64,000 nucleotides of DNA from positions 248,001 to 312,000 of the forward strand of contig JAFKGD010000001.1 of NCBI GenBank assembly GCA_017307855.1. Reading direction: 5' to 3'. Below, one piece after another: positions 46,813-58,230 of the stretch (the stretch's first letter is position 1; every line of letters begins with the position of its first letter). The notes under the pieces are model-generated. The model was not told the origin of the DNA. It made no database searches and worked only from the letters and a program-made list of their open reading frames with translations. Both the position numbers and the translations under genes were made by a program. The DNA is from Burkholderiales bacterium (GTDB lineage: Bacteria > Pseudomonadota > Gammaproteobacteria > Burkholderiales > Burkholderiaceae_C).

Positions 46813-47715
46813 ATGTCCGCTTCCCGAACCGCCCTGCGGCCGCTGCGCGGCGTGCGCATCCTGAGCCTGGCGCTCAATCTGCCAGGCCCGGCTGCGCTGC
46901 TGCGCTGCAAGGCCATGGGCGCCAGTTTCACCAAGCTGGAGCCGCCCTCGGGTGATCCGATGCAGCACTACAGCCCCACGGCCTACGCCGCACTGCACAC
47001 CGGCGTGAAGGTGGCGACGGCCGATCTCAAGACGGACGCCGGCCAGGTCCGCCTGTCGCGCGAGCTGGCCCGCACCGATGTGCTGCTCACCTCGTTCCGC
47101 CCTTCGGCCCTGCAGCGCCTGGGATTGGGCTGGGGACGGCTACACCGCGATTTCCCGGCGCTCAGCCAGGTGGCCATCGTCGGCGGCAGGGGGGCGCAAG
47201 CCGACGTGCCCGGGCACGACCTCACCTATCTGGCCGAGAACGGCCTCGTCACCGGGCTCGACCTTCCCGCGACGCTCTATGCCGACATGGGCGGCTCGCT
47301 CATGGCCAGCGAGGCGGTGCTGCAGGCCGTGCTGGCCAGCCGGATGAGCGGGAGCACGACAGCGCGCGGTGTTTTCATCGAGGTGGCGCTGGCCGATGCC
47401 GCCGCCTGGCTGGCCCGGCCGCGCGACTGGCGCCTGACGACGCCGGAAGCACCGATCGGCGGCGCCCATGCGGGCTACCGCGTCTACCCCTGCCTTGACG
47501 GCCGCGTGGCCGTGGCTGCGCTGGAGCCGCATTTCGCCCAGGCGCTCTGCACCCTGGCGGGCGTACCCATCGACGGGCCGGCCGACCTGCTGACGCCACG
47601 CGTGCACACGGCCATCGCGGCTTTCCTGGCCAGGCGCACCCGCGCCCAGCTCGACGCACTGGCGGCTGCGCACGACCTGCCTCTGCACACGCTGCCGCGC
47701 GAGGCGGCGCGATGA
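46813..47715 (+). CDS. Short CaiB/BaiF-family CoA transferase
   Basis: A 300-residue class III CoA-transferase, markedly shorter than the usual 380-450. The N-terminal LRGVRILSLALNLPGPAALL and GASFTKLEPPSGDPM, and the catalytic Asp in YADMGGSLMAS (near residue 157), are kept; the C-terminal half is reduced. Such short members occur in Burkholderiales as CoA transferases or racemase-like proteins. Its ATGA overlaps the next gene. It lies 37 bp after pobA on the same strand but no functional link is evident. Confidence 0.85.
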   Translation: MSASRTALRPLRGVRILSLALNLPGPAALLRCKAMGASFTKLEPPSGDPMQHYSPTAYAALHTGVKVATADLKTDAGQVRLSRELARTDVLLTSFRPSALQRLGLGWGRLHRDFPALSQVAIVGGRGAQADVPGHDLTYLAENGLVTGLDLPATLYADMGGSLMASEAVLQAVLASRMSGSTTARGVFIEVALADAAAWLARPRDWRLTTPEAPIGGAHAGYRVYPCLDGRVAVAALEPHFAQALCTLAGVPIDGPADLLTPRVHTAIAAFLARRTRAQLDALAAAHDLPLHTLPREAAR

Positions 47716-48461
47716 ATCGCACCGGACTGGTCATCCGCTGGAACGAGGAACGGGGCTTCGGCTTCATCCGCAGCGAGGGATCGCCGGCCGACGTGTTCTT
47801 CCACGTGCGCGATTTCCGCGGCGCGCCGCAGTTGCGCCCGCACGAAGGCCTTCGGGTGGCGTTCGAGGAAATCCACATGGGCGGCAAGGGGCCCCGCGCC
47901 ATGGCCGTTCGCCCGCTCGCCGCAGCGGCCCAACCCATCGCTCCGACACCGGCCACCCGCGCCGGCCGCGGCGGGCCGCTCGCGCTCGAGCCCATGGCAG
48001 GCCGCCGGGACGGCGGCCCGAGGCGAGCCTCGCCGCCCCCAGCACCGCGGCACACCCGGCGCAGCCCGGCCGCTTCCCGGGAGCTGGCGCCGGTGCGCCA
48101 CGCCGGCACGATGCTGTTGCTCGCGCTGGCCTACGCCGCCGCCATCGGTTGGGGACTGTGGACGCGCCGCCTGCCGGGCTGGGTGCTCATCGCGCTGCCG
48201 GTGATCAACCTGGGCACTTTCATGGCCTACTGGCACGACAAGCATGCTGCGCAGAAGCACCAGTGGCGCACACCCGAAAGCACGCTGCACGCCTGGAGCC
48301 TGGCCGGTGGCTGGCCGGCCGCGTGGCTGGCGCAGCAGGTACTGCGGCACAAGTCGTCCAAGGGCTCGTTCCGGCACGGCTATGTGGCCAGTCTGATCGG
48401 GCACTGCGCCCTGCTGGCCGGCGTGCTCTGGTGGCTGGACACCACACTGATCGGGCGCTGA
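47712..48461 (+). CDS. Cold-shock-domain / DUF1294 fusion membrane protein
   Basis: A 249-residue two-part protein: a cold-shock (OB) domain (residues 1-70; RNP1-like GFGFIRSE and VFFHVRDF), a Pro/Arg-rich linker (about 75-130) and a DUF1294 membrane part (about 131-245) with hydrophobic helices and the family blocks MAYWHDKHAA and RTPESTLHAWSLAGGWPAAWLAQQ, HKSSKGSFR. The domain pairing is known in many proteobacteria; the function is unknown. It overlaps the CoA-transferase end (ATGA at 47712-47715). Confidence 0.92.
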   Translation: MNRTGLVIRWNEERGFGFIRSEGSPADVFFHVRDFRGAPQLRPHEGLRVAFEEIHMGGKGPRAMAVRPLAAAAQPIAPTPATRAGRGGPLALEPMAGRRDGGPRRASPPPAPRHTRRSPAASRELAPVRHAGTMLLLALAYAAAIGWGLWTRRLPGWVLIALPVINLGTFMAYWHDKHAAQKHQWRTPESTLHAWSLAGGWPAAWLAQQVLRHKSSKGSFRHGYVASLIGHCALLAGVLWWLDTTLIGR

Positions 48462-48485
48462 GCGGGCCTGGCCGCGCATATGGCT

Positions 48486-48491
48486 TAAAAT
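48486..48491 (+). promoter_or_regulatory. Candidate -10 of the 56-residue protein gene
   Basis: TAAAAT at 48486-48491, 34 bp before the ATG at 48525, with a T-run after it. The -35 is not clear. Confidence 0.45.
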
Positions 48492-48524
48492 GCTGCAACT
48501 TTTTTACTGAACCGGACATTCCAG

Positions 48525-48695
48525 ATGGGTAACAAGATCGTCACCGAAGCGGACCGCAAGGCCACCCCCCGCCCCTCCGTCAATCTCGGCGGCAACCCCT
48601 TCACCGAAGGCAAGGGCCAGAAGATCAGCCTCGAGCGCGGCTCGCACACCCGCAGCAAGAAGAATCCGGGCAAGCGCCCCAGCAAGGGCGGCTGA
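48525..48695 (+). CDS. Small basic protein (56 residues)
   Basis: A short, Lys/Arg-rich and Gly-rich protein: it starts MGNKIVTEADRKATPRP and ends with SKKNPGKRPSKGG. It has its own promoter candidate upstream and a clear terminator downstream, so it is probably a real monocistronic gene. Its charge and composition suggest nucleic-acid or ribosome binding. Function unknown; I believe similar short genes occur in related genomes (recalled, not searched). Confidence 0.75.
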   Translation: MGNKIVTEADRKATPRPSVNLGGNPFTEGKGQKISLERGSHTRSKKNPGKRPSKGG

Positions 48696-48731
48696 CCGCC
48701 AGCACGCCCCACGGCGTGCACCACCCGCAAA

Positions 48732-48755
48732 GGGCCGCAGCAAGCGGCCCTTTTT
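48732..48755. terminator. Intrinsic terminator (bidirectional)
   Basis: GGGCCGC (48732-48738) and GCGGCCC (48744-48750) form a 7-bp stem with a 5-nt loop, followed by TTTTT and preceded by AAA. It ends the small basic-protein gene and can also serve the convergent photolyase gene. Confidence 0.9.
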
Positions 48756-48768
48756 CATTGGCCGCGCG

Positions 48769-50319
48769 CTACAGGTCGTCCAGCCGGGCCCGCAGGCTGG
48801 CTGCCCGCTCCCGCACCGCTTCGAGCGTCGGCCCCTTCATTTTCTCCAGTTGCCGGTACGGCATGACCAGCCGCGCGTTCTGCGAGAGCCGGGTTTCGTG
48901 GCGGGCGAAGAAATCCCAGTACAGGGCGTTGAACGGGCACGCGCGCTCGCCAGTCCGGGCGCGATGGTCGTAGTGGCAGCCCCGGCAATAGTCGCTCATG
49001 CGGGCAATGTAGGCAGCGCTGCTGACGTAGGGCTTGGTGGCGATGAGGCCGCCATCGGCGAACTGGCTCATGCCCACGGTGTTGGGCGCCTCGACCCATT
49101 CGAAGGCGTCGATGTAGACGCCCAGGTACCAGAGATGCACGGCATGCGGGTCCAGCCCCGCCAGCAGCGCGAAGTTGCCGATCACCATGAGGCGCTGGAT
49201 GTGGTGAGCGTGGGCCGTCTGCAGCGACTGGCCCACCGCCTGGCGCAGGCAGTTCATGCGCGTATCGCCGTCCCAGAACCAGCGCGGCAGCGGGGTGGTG
49301 TGGGCCAGGGCGTTGCGCTCCTCGTAGCCCGGCATGTGGCACCAGTAGATTCCGCGCACATATTCGCGCCAGCCCAGGATCTGGCGCACGAAGCCTTCCA
49401 CCGCCGCCAGCGGCGCCTGGCCGGCGCGCCAGGCGGCTTCGGCTTTCTGCACCACTTCCTGCGGCCGCAGCATCTTGGTGTTGAGCGCGAAGGAGAGCAG
49501 CGAATGGAACAGGCGCGGGCTCTGCGTGCTCATCGCGTCCTCGTAGTCGCCGAAGTGCGGCAGCGCATGCTGGATGAAATGGTCCAGCGCGGCCAGGGCC
49601 TCGCGGCGGTCGAGCGGCCAGCGAAAGGCCCGGGCCTGCGGATCGCCAAAGCTCTTCACGCCGGCCGCCTCGATCGATGCCCACAGCGCGCCGTGGTCGT
49701 GGGCGGGCCGTGCATCGGCTGGTGCGGCCGGCGTGCCAGGCCAGGGCTTGCGGTTGTCGTGGTCGTAGTTCCAGCGGCCACCCGCGGGCTCGCCGCCCTC
49801 CTCCATGAGGACACCGTGGCGACGGCGCATGCGGCGGTAGAAGTTTTCCATCAGCCAGTGCCGACGGCCCGCGAACACGCCGGCCATCTCGGTCCGTGCG
49901 GTGTAGAAATGCTCGCTCTCGACCGCCTCGGTCTCGAAGGTCTGTGCGGCGCACCACTCGGCCAGTTGCCGATCGAGCCGCCATTCGTCGGGCTGCTGGT
50001 ATTCGAGCCGGCGCGCGCCGTAGTGGGCCATCAGCGCCTCCAGATTGCCCGGAATCGACTGGCGGTTGCTGGGGTCGTCGATGGCCACGTAGCGCACGCG
50101 GTGGCCGGCCTCGCGCAACTGGCTTGCGTGCTCGCGCATGGCGGCGAAGATGGCCAGGATCTTCTGCGCGTGGTGCAGCACGTAGTCGGTCTCCTGCCGC
50201 ACTTCCATCAGCACGTAGACGATGCCGTCGTCGACGCTGCCGAACCAGCTGTGCTGCGGATCGAGCTGGTCGCCCAGGATGAGGCGCAGCGTGTCGGCTC
50301 GCGGGCGTGGACCGTTCAC
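48769..50319 (-). CDS. Iron-sulfur bacterial photolyase/cryptochrome (PhrB-like)
   Basis: A 516-residue FeS-BCP family protein (about 510 in PhrB, a (6-4) photolyase). It begins with LRLILGDQLDPQHSWF, has the YIDAFEWVEAPNTVGMSQFAD FAD region near residue 410 (given in part), and Cys residues in RMNCLRQ, DYCRGCHYD and ACPFNALYWDF suited to bind a 4Fe-4S cluster. It repairs UV lesions with blue light, or senses light. Its stop faces the small basic-protein gene; the start lies 20 bp after the ygiQ stop on the same strand. Confidence 0.94.
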   Translation of the reverse strand: MNGPRPRADTLRLILGDQLDPQHSWFGSVDDGIVYVLMEVRQETDYVLHHAQKILAIFAAMREHASQLREAGHRVRYVAIDDPSNRQSIPGNLEALMAHYGARRLEYQQPDEWRLDRQLAEWCAAQTFETEAVESEHFYTARTEMAGVFAGRRHWLMENFYRRMRRRHGVLMEEGGEPAGGRWNYDHDNRKPWPGTPAAPADARPAHDHGALWASIEAAGVKSFGDPQARAFRWPLDRREALAALDHFIQHALPHFGDYEDAMSTQSPRLFHSLLSFALNTKMLRPQEVVQKAEAAWRAGQAPLAAVEGFVRQILGWREYVRGIYWCHMPGYEERNALAHTTPLPRWFWDGDTRMNCLRQAVGQSLQTAHAHHIQRLMVIGNFALLAGLDPHAVHLWYLGVYIDAFEWVEAPNTVGMSQFADGGLIATKPYVSSAAYIARMSDYCRGCHYDHRARTGERACPFNALYWDFFARHETRLSQNARLVMPYRQLEKMKGPTLEAVRERAASLRARLDDL

Positions 50320-50339
50320 GGCGCGCGCCAGGAAGGACG

Positions 50340-52751
<2,412 letters not shown>

Positions 52752-52885
52752 CGTGGAGGGGCGGATGGGCCCAGGCGGGCCGTGCCTGGCACCCGGAGGC
52801 GGGGGATGCCGGATTTTACGCGGCGGCCCGCTCCCGCGCCCGGGGTGGGGGCTTGGGACGCCCGGCCGGGCCGGACGCGTGGGCC

Positions 52886-53488
52886 TCAGAAGCGCGTGTT
52901 GCCCTGCAGACGCCAGTCCGGCACGTCCTTGGGTTGGGGCCGGGTGATGGGCTTCTGCGCGTCCGCCGCGCGTTTCGCGGCGCGGTCGCGCTCGATCTTG
53001 CGGGCGGTGAGCTGCGCGGTGTAGCGCAGGTTCTGCAGGTCGCGTTCGCTGGTCGTGGGATTCACGCCGTGGCTGAAGCAGCACAGCGTGCCATAGATCT
53101 GGCCGTCTTCCATCACGATGGGCGTGCTCAGGTGGGTGCCGATCGGCATGGAGCGCGGCAGCGAGCGCGTCGCCGGATGCGCGGCAGCGTCCTGGACCAG
53201 CTCCGGCACCCGTCCGTCCACCACGCGCTGGCACCAGGTTTCTTCGAGCGGATCGCCGCCGCCCACGGGCAGCGTGGTCTGGCCGGGCGGAACATGGCGG
53301 AACACACGCCGGCCGTCGACAAACTCGGAGACGAAGACCACATCCATCTTCATGCGCTCGCGCAGCAACTGGAGCACCTCGGGCACGGCTTGCTCGATGG
53401 CGCCATCCGATCCGTCGGAGGTGGCGACCAGCAGTTCGGACACTTTGACCTGCAGGTCGTCGGGTTCATAGTCGCGGTCATGGAGCAT
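52886..53488 (-). CDS. GAF-domain protein
   Basis: A 200-residue protein with one GAF domain (residues about 25-175: [38 protein letters not shown]) and no output domain. It may bind a small ligand or chromophore and act through a partner. I chose the ATG at 53488 (AAAGGA 12 nt upstream); ATG 53515 is the alternative, adding nine residues. It follows no operon; the genes on either side are unrelated. Confidence 0.85.
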   Translation of the reverse strand: MLHDRDYEPDDLQVKVSELLVATSDGSDGAIEQAVPEVLQLLRERMKMDVVFVSEFVDGRRVFRHVPPGQTTLPVGGGDPLEETWCQRVVDGRVPELVQDAAAHPATRSLPRSMPIGTHLSTPIVMEDGQIYGTLCCFSHGVNPTTSERDLQNLRYTAQLTARKIERDRAAKRAADAQKPITRPQPKDVPDWRLQGNTRF

Positions 53489-53665
53489 GGGAAGAGTCGA
53501 TCCTTTCAATGGCATGCACATGGGGCGGGGCGCTCTCGGGCGCGCGACCCTGCACCATAGCGGCGCATGTAGGAGCGGTCTTTCACAAAGCGTAACGGCG
53601 CACCGCACCAGGGGTAGGCAGCACCCTCCTCAGCCCGCAATTCAGGGCGGCCGCGCAGGGCGCGC

Positions 53666-54325
53666 TCAGCGGCCTTCGACCAGGGCGATGCGCCGGCGCA
53701 CCCGCTCGGCCGCCTGCGCATCGCCAGCCTGGTCGGCCAGCCGGGACTGGACGCCCAGCCAGGCCAGCAGCGCGCGCCGCCACCCCTGGGCCGATGCCGT
53801 CTCGACGGCCAGCTCCACCGTGCGGGGCGATGCCTCGCCGCGTGCGAACAGCGCGCCAGCCGCCACCAGCCTCGCCAGCGGATCCTGTATGGCCGCGACG
53901 GCTGTGTTGCCGCCAGCGGCCACGGCGCGATGCTGCTCGGGCAACAGGGCGATACGCGTGCTGTCGATGCGGCCGGCCAGGTAATCCGCATAAGCCTGCT
54001 CCGCAGCGGGAGCATCGGCACGCAAAGCCTCGAAGCCGGCGCAGGGCGTCAGGTCCAGCGCGGCCACGTGCGCCGCGCAGCGCGTGAGTTCGACGCGCGC
54101 CACGACCTCGACCCGGCCGGTGCGCGCAGTTTCGGCACGCGCGCGGGCGAACTCGGCATCCGCCACGCGGCTGTTGCCTTCGAGCCAGGCGCCGGTGGCG
54201 CGCTCAAGCGCGCTCTTGGCGTTCATCTGCCATTCGGGCGCCGGGGGCGACGAAGAGCATCCCCCCAGCGCCAGCACCAGGAAGAACATCGCGGCAGGCA
54301 GCGCAAACGTGCGGACCCCCGTCAT
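53666..54325 (-). CDS. Lipoprotein of an MCE transport operon
   Basis: A 219-residue lipoprotein. The lipobox LALGGC (Cys near residue 23) ends the signal peptide. The rest is Ala-rich and helical with repeat-like ends. Its ATGA overlaps the MCE gene's stop (54322-54325), so it is translated with it and is likely the operon's auxiliary or outer-membrane-side component. It is not the usual PqiC-type sequence I would expect; I do not recognise the family. Confidence 0.78.
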   Translation of the reverse strand: MTGVRTFALPAAMFFLVLALGGCSSSPPAPEWQMNAKSALERATGAWLEGNSRVADAEFARARAETARTGRVEVVARVELTRCAAHVAALDLTPCAGFEALRADAPAAEQAYADYLAGRIDSTRIALLPEQHRAVAAGGNTAVAAIQDPLARLVAAGALFARGEASPRTVELAVETASAQGWRRALLAWLGVQSRLADQAGDAQAAERVRRRIALVEGR

Positions 54326-55308
54326 GGCAATTTCACCTCCGTTTCGCGCTTGAAAGGCCATTTGCGGTTGATCTCGTTGATGAGGCCATCGACCTTGCGC
54401 AGGCTGCTCTCGACCTCGCCGCGCAACTGGCCCAGGTCGGCAGTCGCCTCGCGCGCGTTGGCGCCCACGGCCTGGGCCTCGGCGAGCACGGCGTCGACCT
54501 TGCGAAGGCTCGCGCGCGTGTCGGCCAGCACGCCTTCGAGCTGGGCCACGGCGGCGCGCACGTCTTTCATCACGCCATCCGGCCCGAATACCTGCTGGTC
54601 GGCCCGGCCCATGAGTGTGTCGGTGCGCGCGGCCAGCTGGTCCATGCGCAGCAGCAGCGCGTTGGTGTTGTCGAGCACCGTGAGAAGCTTGCGCGACTGC
54701 TCGTCACCGCCCATCAGCACCCCCAGCCCGCCGGACGGACCGGCCAGCCGCTCGGTGACAGCCTGCACGTTGCCCAGGCTGGCCGCCAGCGCCGAGTCGC
54801 CCGAGGTCATGGTGGCGAGGTTCTGCGCCAGATCGCGCAGCGTGCCCATGAGGCGCGGAATCTCTGCCGTCAGGTCGCCGCGCAGCACGGGGCGCACGGC
54901 GCCCTCTTCCAGCTCGGTGTCGTTGAGCATGCCGGTGAAAGCGCGGATACGCGCCGCGCCCACCAGGCCTTTTTCGAGCGTGAACACGCTCGATTGCCGC
55001 AACCAGCGCCAGTCCTTGGTGGCGACATCGATGACGATGTGCGCATTGCCCTCGTCGGCCAGTTCGATCCGCCGAACGCGGCCGATCGGGAAACCCGAGA
55101 AGGTGAGATCCATGCCCACCACCACGCCTTCCGAATCCTCGGACACCAGCGTGAGCTGCTTCGTGCTTTCGAACGCGCCGCGTGCATACATGAGATAGAG
55201 CACCGAGCCGGCCATCAGCACCAGCAGCAGCACGAGCAGCAGGCCGGCCTTGAACTCGAGGTTGCGCACGGGCTGGGGCGCGGCGTCTGTTTCGCGGGGT
55301 TCGGTCAC
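54322..55308 (-). CDS. MCE/MlaD-family lipid-transport protein
   Basis: A 328-residue protein: one N-terminal membrane helix (residues about 18-40, EFKAGLLLVLLLVLMAGSVL), an MCE domain (about 47-125, GVVVGMDLTFSGFPIGRVRRI) and a long helical C-terminal region (about 130-320) probably forming a coiled coil or needle. It should form a hexameric ring or tube carrying lipids across the periplasm together with the MlaE-type permease encoded 4 nt upstream. The lipoprotein gene follows with overlap. Confidence 0.92.
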   Translation of the reverse strand: MTEPRETDAAPQPVRNLEFKAGLLLVLLLVLMAGSVLYLMYARGAFESTKQLTLVSEDSEGVVVGMDLTFSGFPIGRVRRIELADEGNAHIVIDVATKDWRWLRQSSVFTLEKGLVGAARIRAFTGMLNDTELEEGAVRPVLRGDLTAEIPRLMGTLRDLAQNLATMTSGDSALAASLGNVQAVTERLAGPSGGLGVLMGGDEQSRKLLTVLDNTNALLLRMDQLAARTDTLMGRADQQVFGPDGVMKDVRAAVAQLEGVLADTRASLRKVDAVLAEAQAVGANAREATADLGQLRGEVESSLRKVDGLINEINRKWPFKRETEVKLP

Positions 55309-55312
55309 GTGT

Positions 55313-56155
55313 CTAGTAGTAGTTGCCGACGAGGGAAGCCACCTCGATCAGCAGGATGATGGCGAACACGCGCACCAGGCCATGCAGCTCGACGCTGCTG
55401 CGGCTGGCACGCGACGAAGCATCGTACAGCGCCGAGGTGAGCGGAATCAGCGACACCGCGAGGCTGAAGAAGAGCGTCTTGAGCGCGAAGATCAGGCTCA
55501 CGCCGCCGTCGAACACCTGACCGACGCGCCGGGTGTACTCGGGCAGCCCTGACAGCACGAAGCCATATACCGTGAAGTACGCCAGCACCAGCGAGACCAC
55601 GCAGCTTACGGCCACCAGCAGCAGGCAGCCGAACACGCCGGCCACGGCGCGCGGCATGAAGTCGCCAGCCACCGTGACGAGGGCGGGCAGTTGCTCGTCC
55701 ACCGACGGCGAATCCGGCGAACGCACCTGCTGCGACACCCGCCGGGCCTCGCGCCGGTGGCGCGCGAACACCTCGTCGGCAGCGGGAATGCCATAACGCA
55801 GCGCCACGAAGACGGGCGCGGCCAGCGGCAGCAGCTCCAGCACCAGCACGCGCACCACCGCCTCCAGCGCAAACTGGGAGAGACCATAGCTCTGCGCCGT
55901 CGCCACGACGATGCGGATGATGACGAGGCTGACGAGCGCGGTCAGCATCGTGAACCAGGGCAGCAGCGGCGCGATGCCCGTCCAGGTGTGCAGCGCCAAG
56001 GCACGGCGGCCCTCCCGCCGCCAGCTCGAAGGGCTGGCCACCAGCACCAGCACCATCGCGGCCAGGTAGACGATGCGCCACCAACTGGCGAGCCAGCGCA
56101 CGGCGCCGCGCACGGCACCCTCGGCCGCGCGATCGATGGGCTGCACCGGGATCAT
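55313..56155 (-). CDS. MlaE-family ABC permease
   Basis: A 280-residue membrane protein of the MlaE family, with about five or six hydrophobic segments and the family phrases LVSLVIIRIVVA, VLVLELLPLAAPVFVALRYG and GVSLIFALKTLFFSLAVSLIP. It would form the inner-membrane part of an MCE lipid transporter. Ordinarily an ATPase gene (mlaF-like) is beside it; here the MCE gene begins only 4 nt after, so none is present in this operon. The start at 56155 is the first ATG with a good fit; an upstream start cannot be excluded. Confidence 0.9.
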   Translation of the reverse strand: MIPVQPIDRAAEGAVRGAVRWLASWWRIVYLAAMVLVLVASPSSWRREGRRALALHTWTGIAPLLPWFTMLTALVSLVIIRIVVATAQSYGLSQFALEAVVRVLVLELLPLAAPVFVALRYGIPAADEVFARHRREARRVSQQVRSPDSPSVDEQLPALVTVAGDFMPRAVAGVFGCLLLVAVSCVVSLVLAYFTVYGFVLSGLPEYTRRVGQVFDGGVSLIFALKTLFFSLAVSLIPLTSALYDASSRASRSSVELHGLVRVFAIILLIEVASLVGNYY

Positions 56156-56547
56156 CGAAGCATGATAGCGGCGCGCCTCACACGCACGGCACGCGACCAA
56201 GAGCCCCGGCACTGGGGCGGGTCGCGCTCGGCGCGGTTTGCCGCCTGCGCGCGCCTGGGCGACAATCACTGCGACATGACCGCGCCATCCGCCACCCGTT
56301 CGCCCCGCATGCTGCGCCCATTGCAGCCGGGCAGCGCCGCGCCTGCACCCGCAGGCGCGCGGATGGCCGCGTCGGCACGAGAGACGCAGACGGCCCCGCA
56401 TTCCTGAGCCCGGCGATCCTCTCCCTCCCCCCTTCGCGCATCCCCTGACGCATCGCCGGGCCCCGCACCTTCCGCGCACCCGTGGCTGACCGCCCGCACC
56501 GACCGATGGCCGGCCGCGTGCTCACCACGCCTTCCTGGAGCCCCAGC
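56156..56547. other. Non-coding divergent region
   Basis: About 390 bp without a credible gene, between the divergent MCE operon and the Rnk-like gene. A stem GCGCCTGC (56339-56346) and GCAGGCGC (56351-56358) with an ACCC loop stands out; no T-run follows. Nothing else recognised on either strand. Confidence 0.5.
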
Positions 56548-56952
56548 ATGCAGACCTCTTCCGCGGACAGCTTCCGCACGCTCACCGAACTCGATCACGC
56601 CCGCCTCATGCGCCTGGCGCCCGGCGTCCTGCCGGACGCCCTGGCCGACGCGCTCGAACAGGCCGACCTCGTCGATCCGCGCGAGGCCCCCTCCGACCTC
56701 GTCACCATGCGCTCGCGCGTGGAGATCGTCGATCTCGACTCGGGTGCGCGCCAGCAACTCACGCTGTGCTATCCCGCCGAGGCCGCACCGGCCGACGGCC
56801 GCATCTCCGTGCTGTCGCCCGTCGGCACCGGCCTGCTCGGCCTGCGCGCGGGCGCCGAGACGAGCTGGACGACGCCACAGGGCATCCGCCACCGCGTGCG
56901 CGTGGAGGCCGTGCCCTTCCAGCCCGAAGCCAGCGGCGACCACCTGAGCTGA
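56548..56952 (+). CDS. Rnk/GreA-GreB C-terminal domain protein
   Basis: A 134-residue protein: a short helical N-terminus and a GreA/GreB-type C-terminal domain (residues about 55-125: VEIVDLDSGARQQLTLCYP, ISVLSPVGTGLLGLRAG). Such Rnk-like proteins bind RNA polymerase or regulate nucleotide metabolism. GGAG lies nine bases before the ATG. It stands alone after a long non-coding stretch and 49 bp before the chromate transporter genes. Confidence 0.88.
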   Translation: MQTSSADSFRTLTELDHARLMRLAPGVLPDALADALEQADLVDPREAPSDLVTMRSRVEIVDLDSGARQQLTLCYPAEAAPADGRISVLSPVGTGLLGLRAGAETSWTTPQGIRHRVRVEAVPFQPEASGDHLS

Positions 56953-57001
56953 ACGTGGTGGCGCAGGCAGGCCACGACGGCACGCCGGATAATCAGCCGC
57001 C

Positions 57002-57604
57002 ATGAAGTCCTCGCCACCCGCCCCTCCTGCGCCGCCGGGCGTGGACGGGGCCCCCGCCGCGCCTGCCTCCCCTCTCCAGCTCTTCACCGCATTCACCCAG
57101 TTGGCCCTGCAGGGCTTCGGCGGCGTCATCGCCATCGTGCAACGTGAGCTGGTGGAGCGGCGGCGCTGGCTGACGCGTGAGCAGTTCCTGGAGGACTGGG
57201 CGGTGGTGCAGATCCTCCCCGGCCCCAATGTGATGAACCTGGCCCTGATGCTGGGCGACCGCCACTTCGGCCTGCGCGGCGCGATCGCCGCCTACGCCGG
57301 CATGGTGATGGCGCCCCTGGCCATCGTGGTGGCACTGGCGCTTTTCTACAACCGGTTTTCAGACGTGGCGGCCGTCGGCGGCGCGCTGCGCGGCATGGGA
57401 GCGGTCGCGGCGGGCCTGATCGTCGCCACCGGCCTCAGGCTCGCCGTCGCGCTGCGCCAGCATCCGCTGGGCTGGCCCGCCTGCCTGGGCTTTTCGCTCA
57501 CCTGCTTCGTCGCGGTGGGCCTGCTGCGCTGGCCGCTGTTCTTCGTACTCGCGGGCCTGGGCTGCGTGTCGTGCGTGCTGACCTGGCGGCGGCTGGCGCC
57601 ATGA
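57002..57604 (+). CDS. chrA: Chromate transporter, first half (ChrA family)
   Basis: A 200-residue membrane protein that is one half of a split CHR transporter. After a Pro-rich leader the typical QLALQGFGGVIAIVQRELVER and QILPGPNVMNLALMLG blocks are present. It pairs with the next gene, overlapping by ATGA (57601-57604). It likely exports chromate or a similar oxyanion; some split pairs have other substrates. It contains about five hydrophobic segments. Confidence 0.93.
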   Translation: MKSSPPAPPAPPGVDGAPAAPASPLQLFTAFTQLALQGFGGVIAIVQRELVERRRWLTREQFLEDWAVVQILPGPNVMNLALMLGDRHFGLRGAIAAYAGMVMAPLAIVVALALFYNRFSDVAAVGGALRGMGAVAAGLIVATGLRLAVALRQHPLGWPACLGFSLTCFVAVGLLRWPLFFVLAGLGCVSCVLTWRRLAP

Positions 57605-58179
57605 CGCCTGTGCTGTCGTTCTCGCCGGCCGACTGGCTGGGCCTGCTCGGGCATTTCCTCTCCCTCTCGCTGCTGGCGGTGGGCGGCGCGATCACGACGG
57701 CGCCCGACATGCACCGCTTCCTGGTGGACCAGCGCCATTGGCTGAGCGACCCGCAGTTCAACGCCTCGATCGCCATCGCCCAGGCCGCACCCGGGCCCAA
57801 CATCCTCTTCGTCGGGCTGATGGGCTGGAACGTGGGGCTGAATACGGGCGGCCTGCTCGCGGCCGCGCTCGGCATGGCGCTGGCCCTGGCCGGCATGCTG
57901 CTGCCGACGATGTTGCTGGCCTGGCAGGTGGGCCGCTGGGGCCACCGCAACCGCGATCGCCGTGCGGTGCGCGCGTTCAAGCTCGGCATGCAGCCGGTGG
58001 TGATCGCCCTGCTCGTGGCCACCGGCTGGCTGCTGGCCACGGGCTCGCGCTACGATGCTTCGCACTGGCGGCTGTGGCTGGTGACGGCCGTGACCACCCT
58101 GCTGGCCTGGCGCACGCGGCTGCATCTGCTGGTGATGCTGGCCGTCGGCGCGGCGCTCGGAGCGCTTGGCTGGGTTTGA
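57601..58179 (+). CDS. chrA: Chromate transporter, second half (ChrA family)
   Basis: A 192-residue CHR-domain protein with the matching blocks SLLAVGGAITTAPDMHRFLV and IAQAAPGPNILFVGLMGWN. With the preceding gene it forms the two-domain transporter that is a single chain in long ChrA proteins; the antiparallel pair probably makes the membrane channel. The ATG at 57601 overlaps the first gene's TGA. Confidence 0.93.
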   Translation: MTPVLSFSPADWLGLLGHFLSLSLLAVGGAITTAPDMHRFLVDQRHWLSDPQFNASIAIAQAAPGPNILFVGLMGWNVGLNTGGLLAAALGMALALAGMLLPTMLLAWQVGRWGHRNRDRRAVRAFKLGMQPVVIALLVATGWLLATGSRYDASHWRLWLVTAVTTLLAWRTRLHLLVMLAVGAALGALGWV

Positions 58180-58230
58180 CGCGGGACGCCCCCGCCGCAT
58201 TTCCTATCCCCGGGGCAAAGGAGCTTGTGC

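Noticed and set aside
57002-58179. Frameshifted long ChrA
   Set aside because: Two complete CHR halves with an ATGA overlap are a known paired form, so no frameshift is needed.
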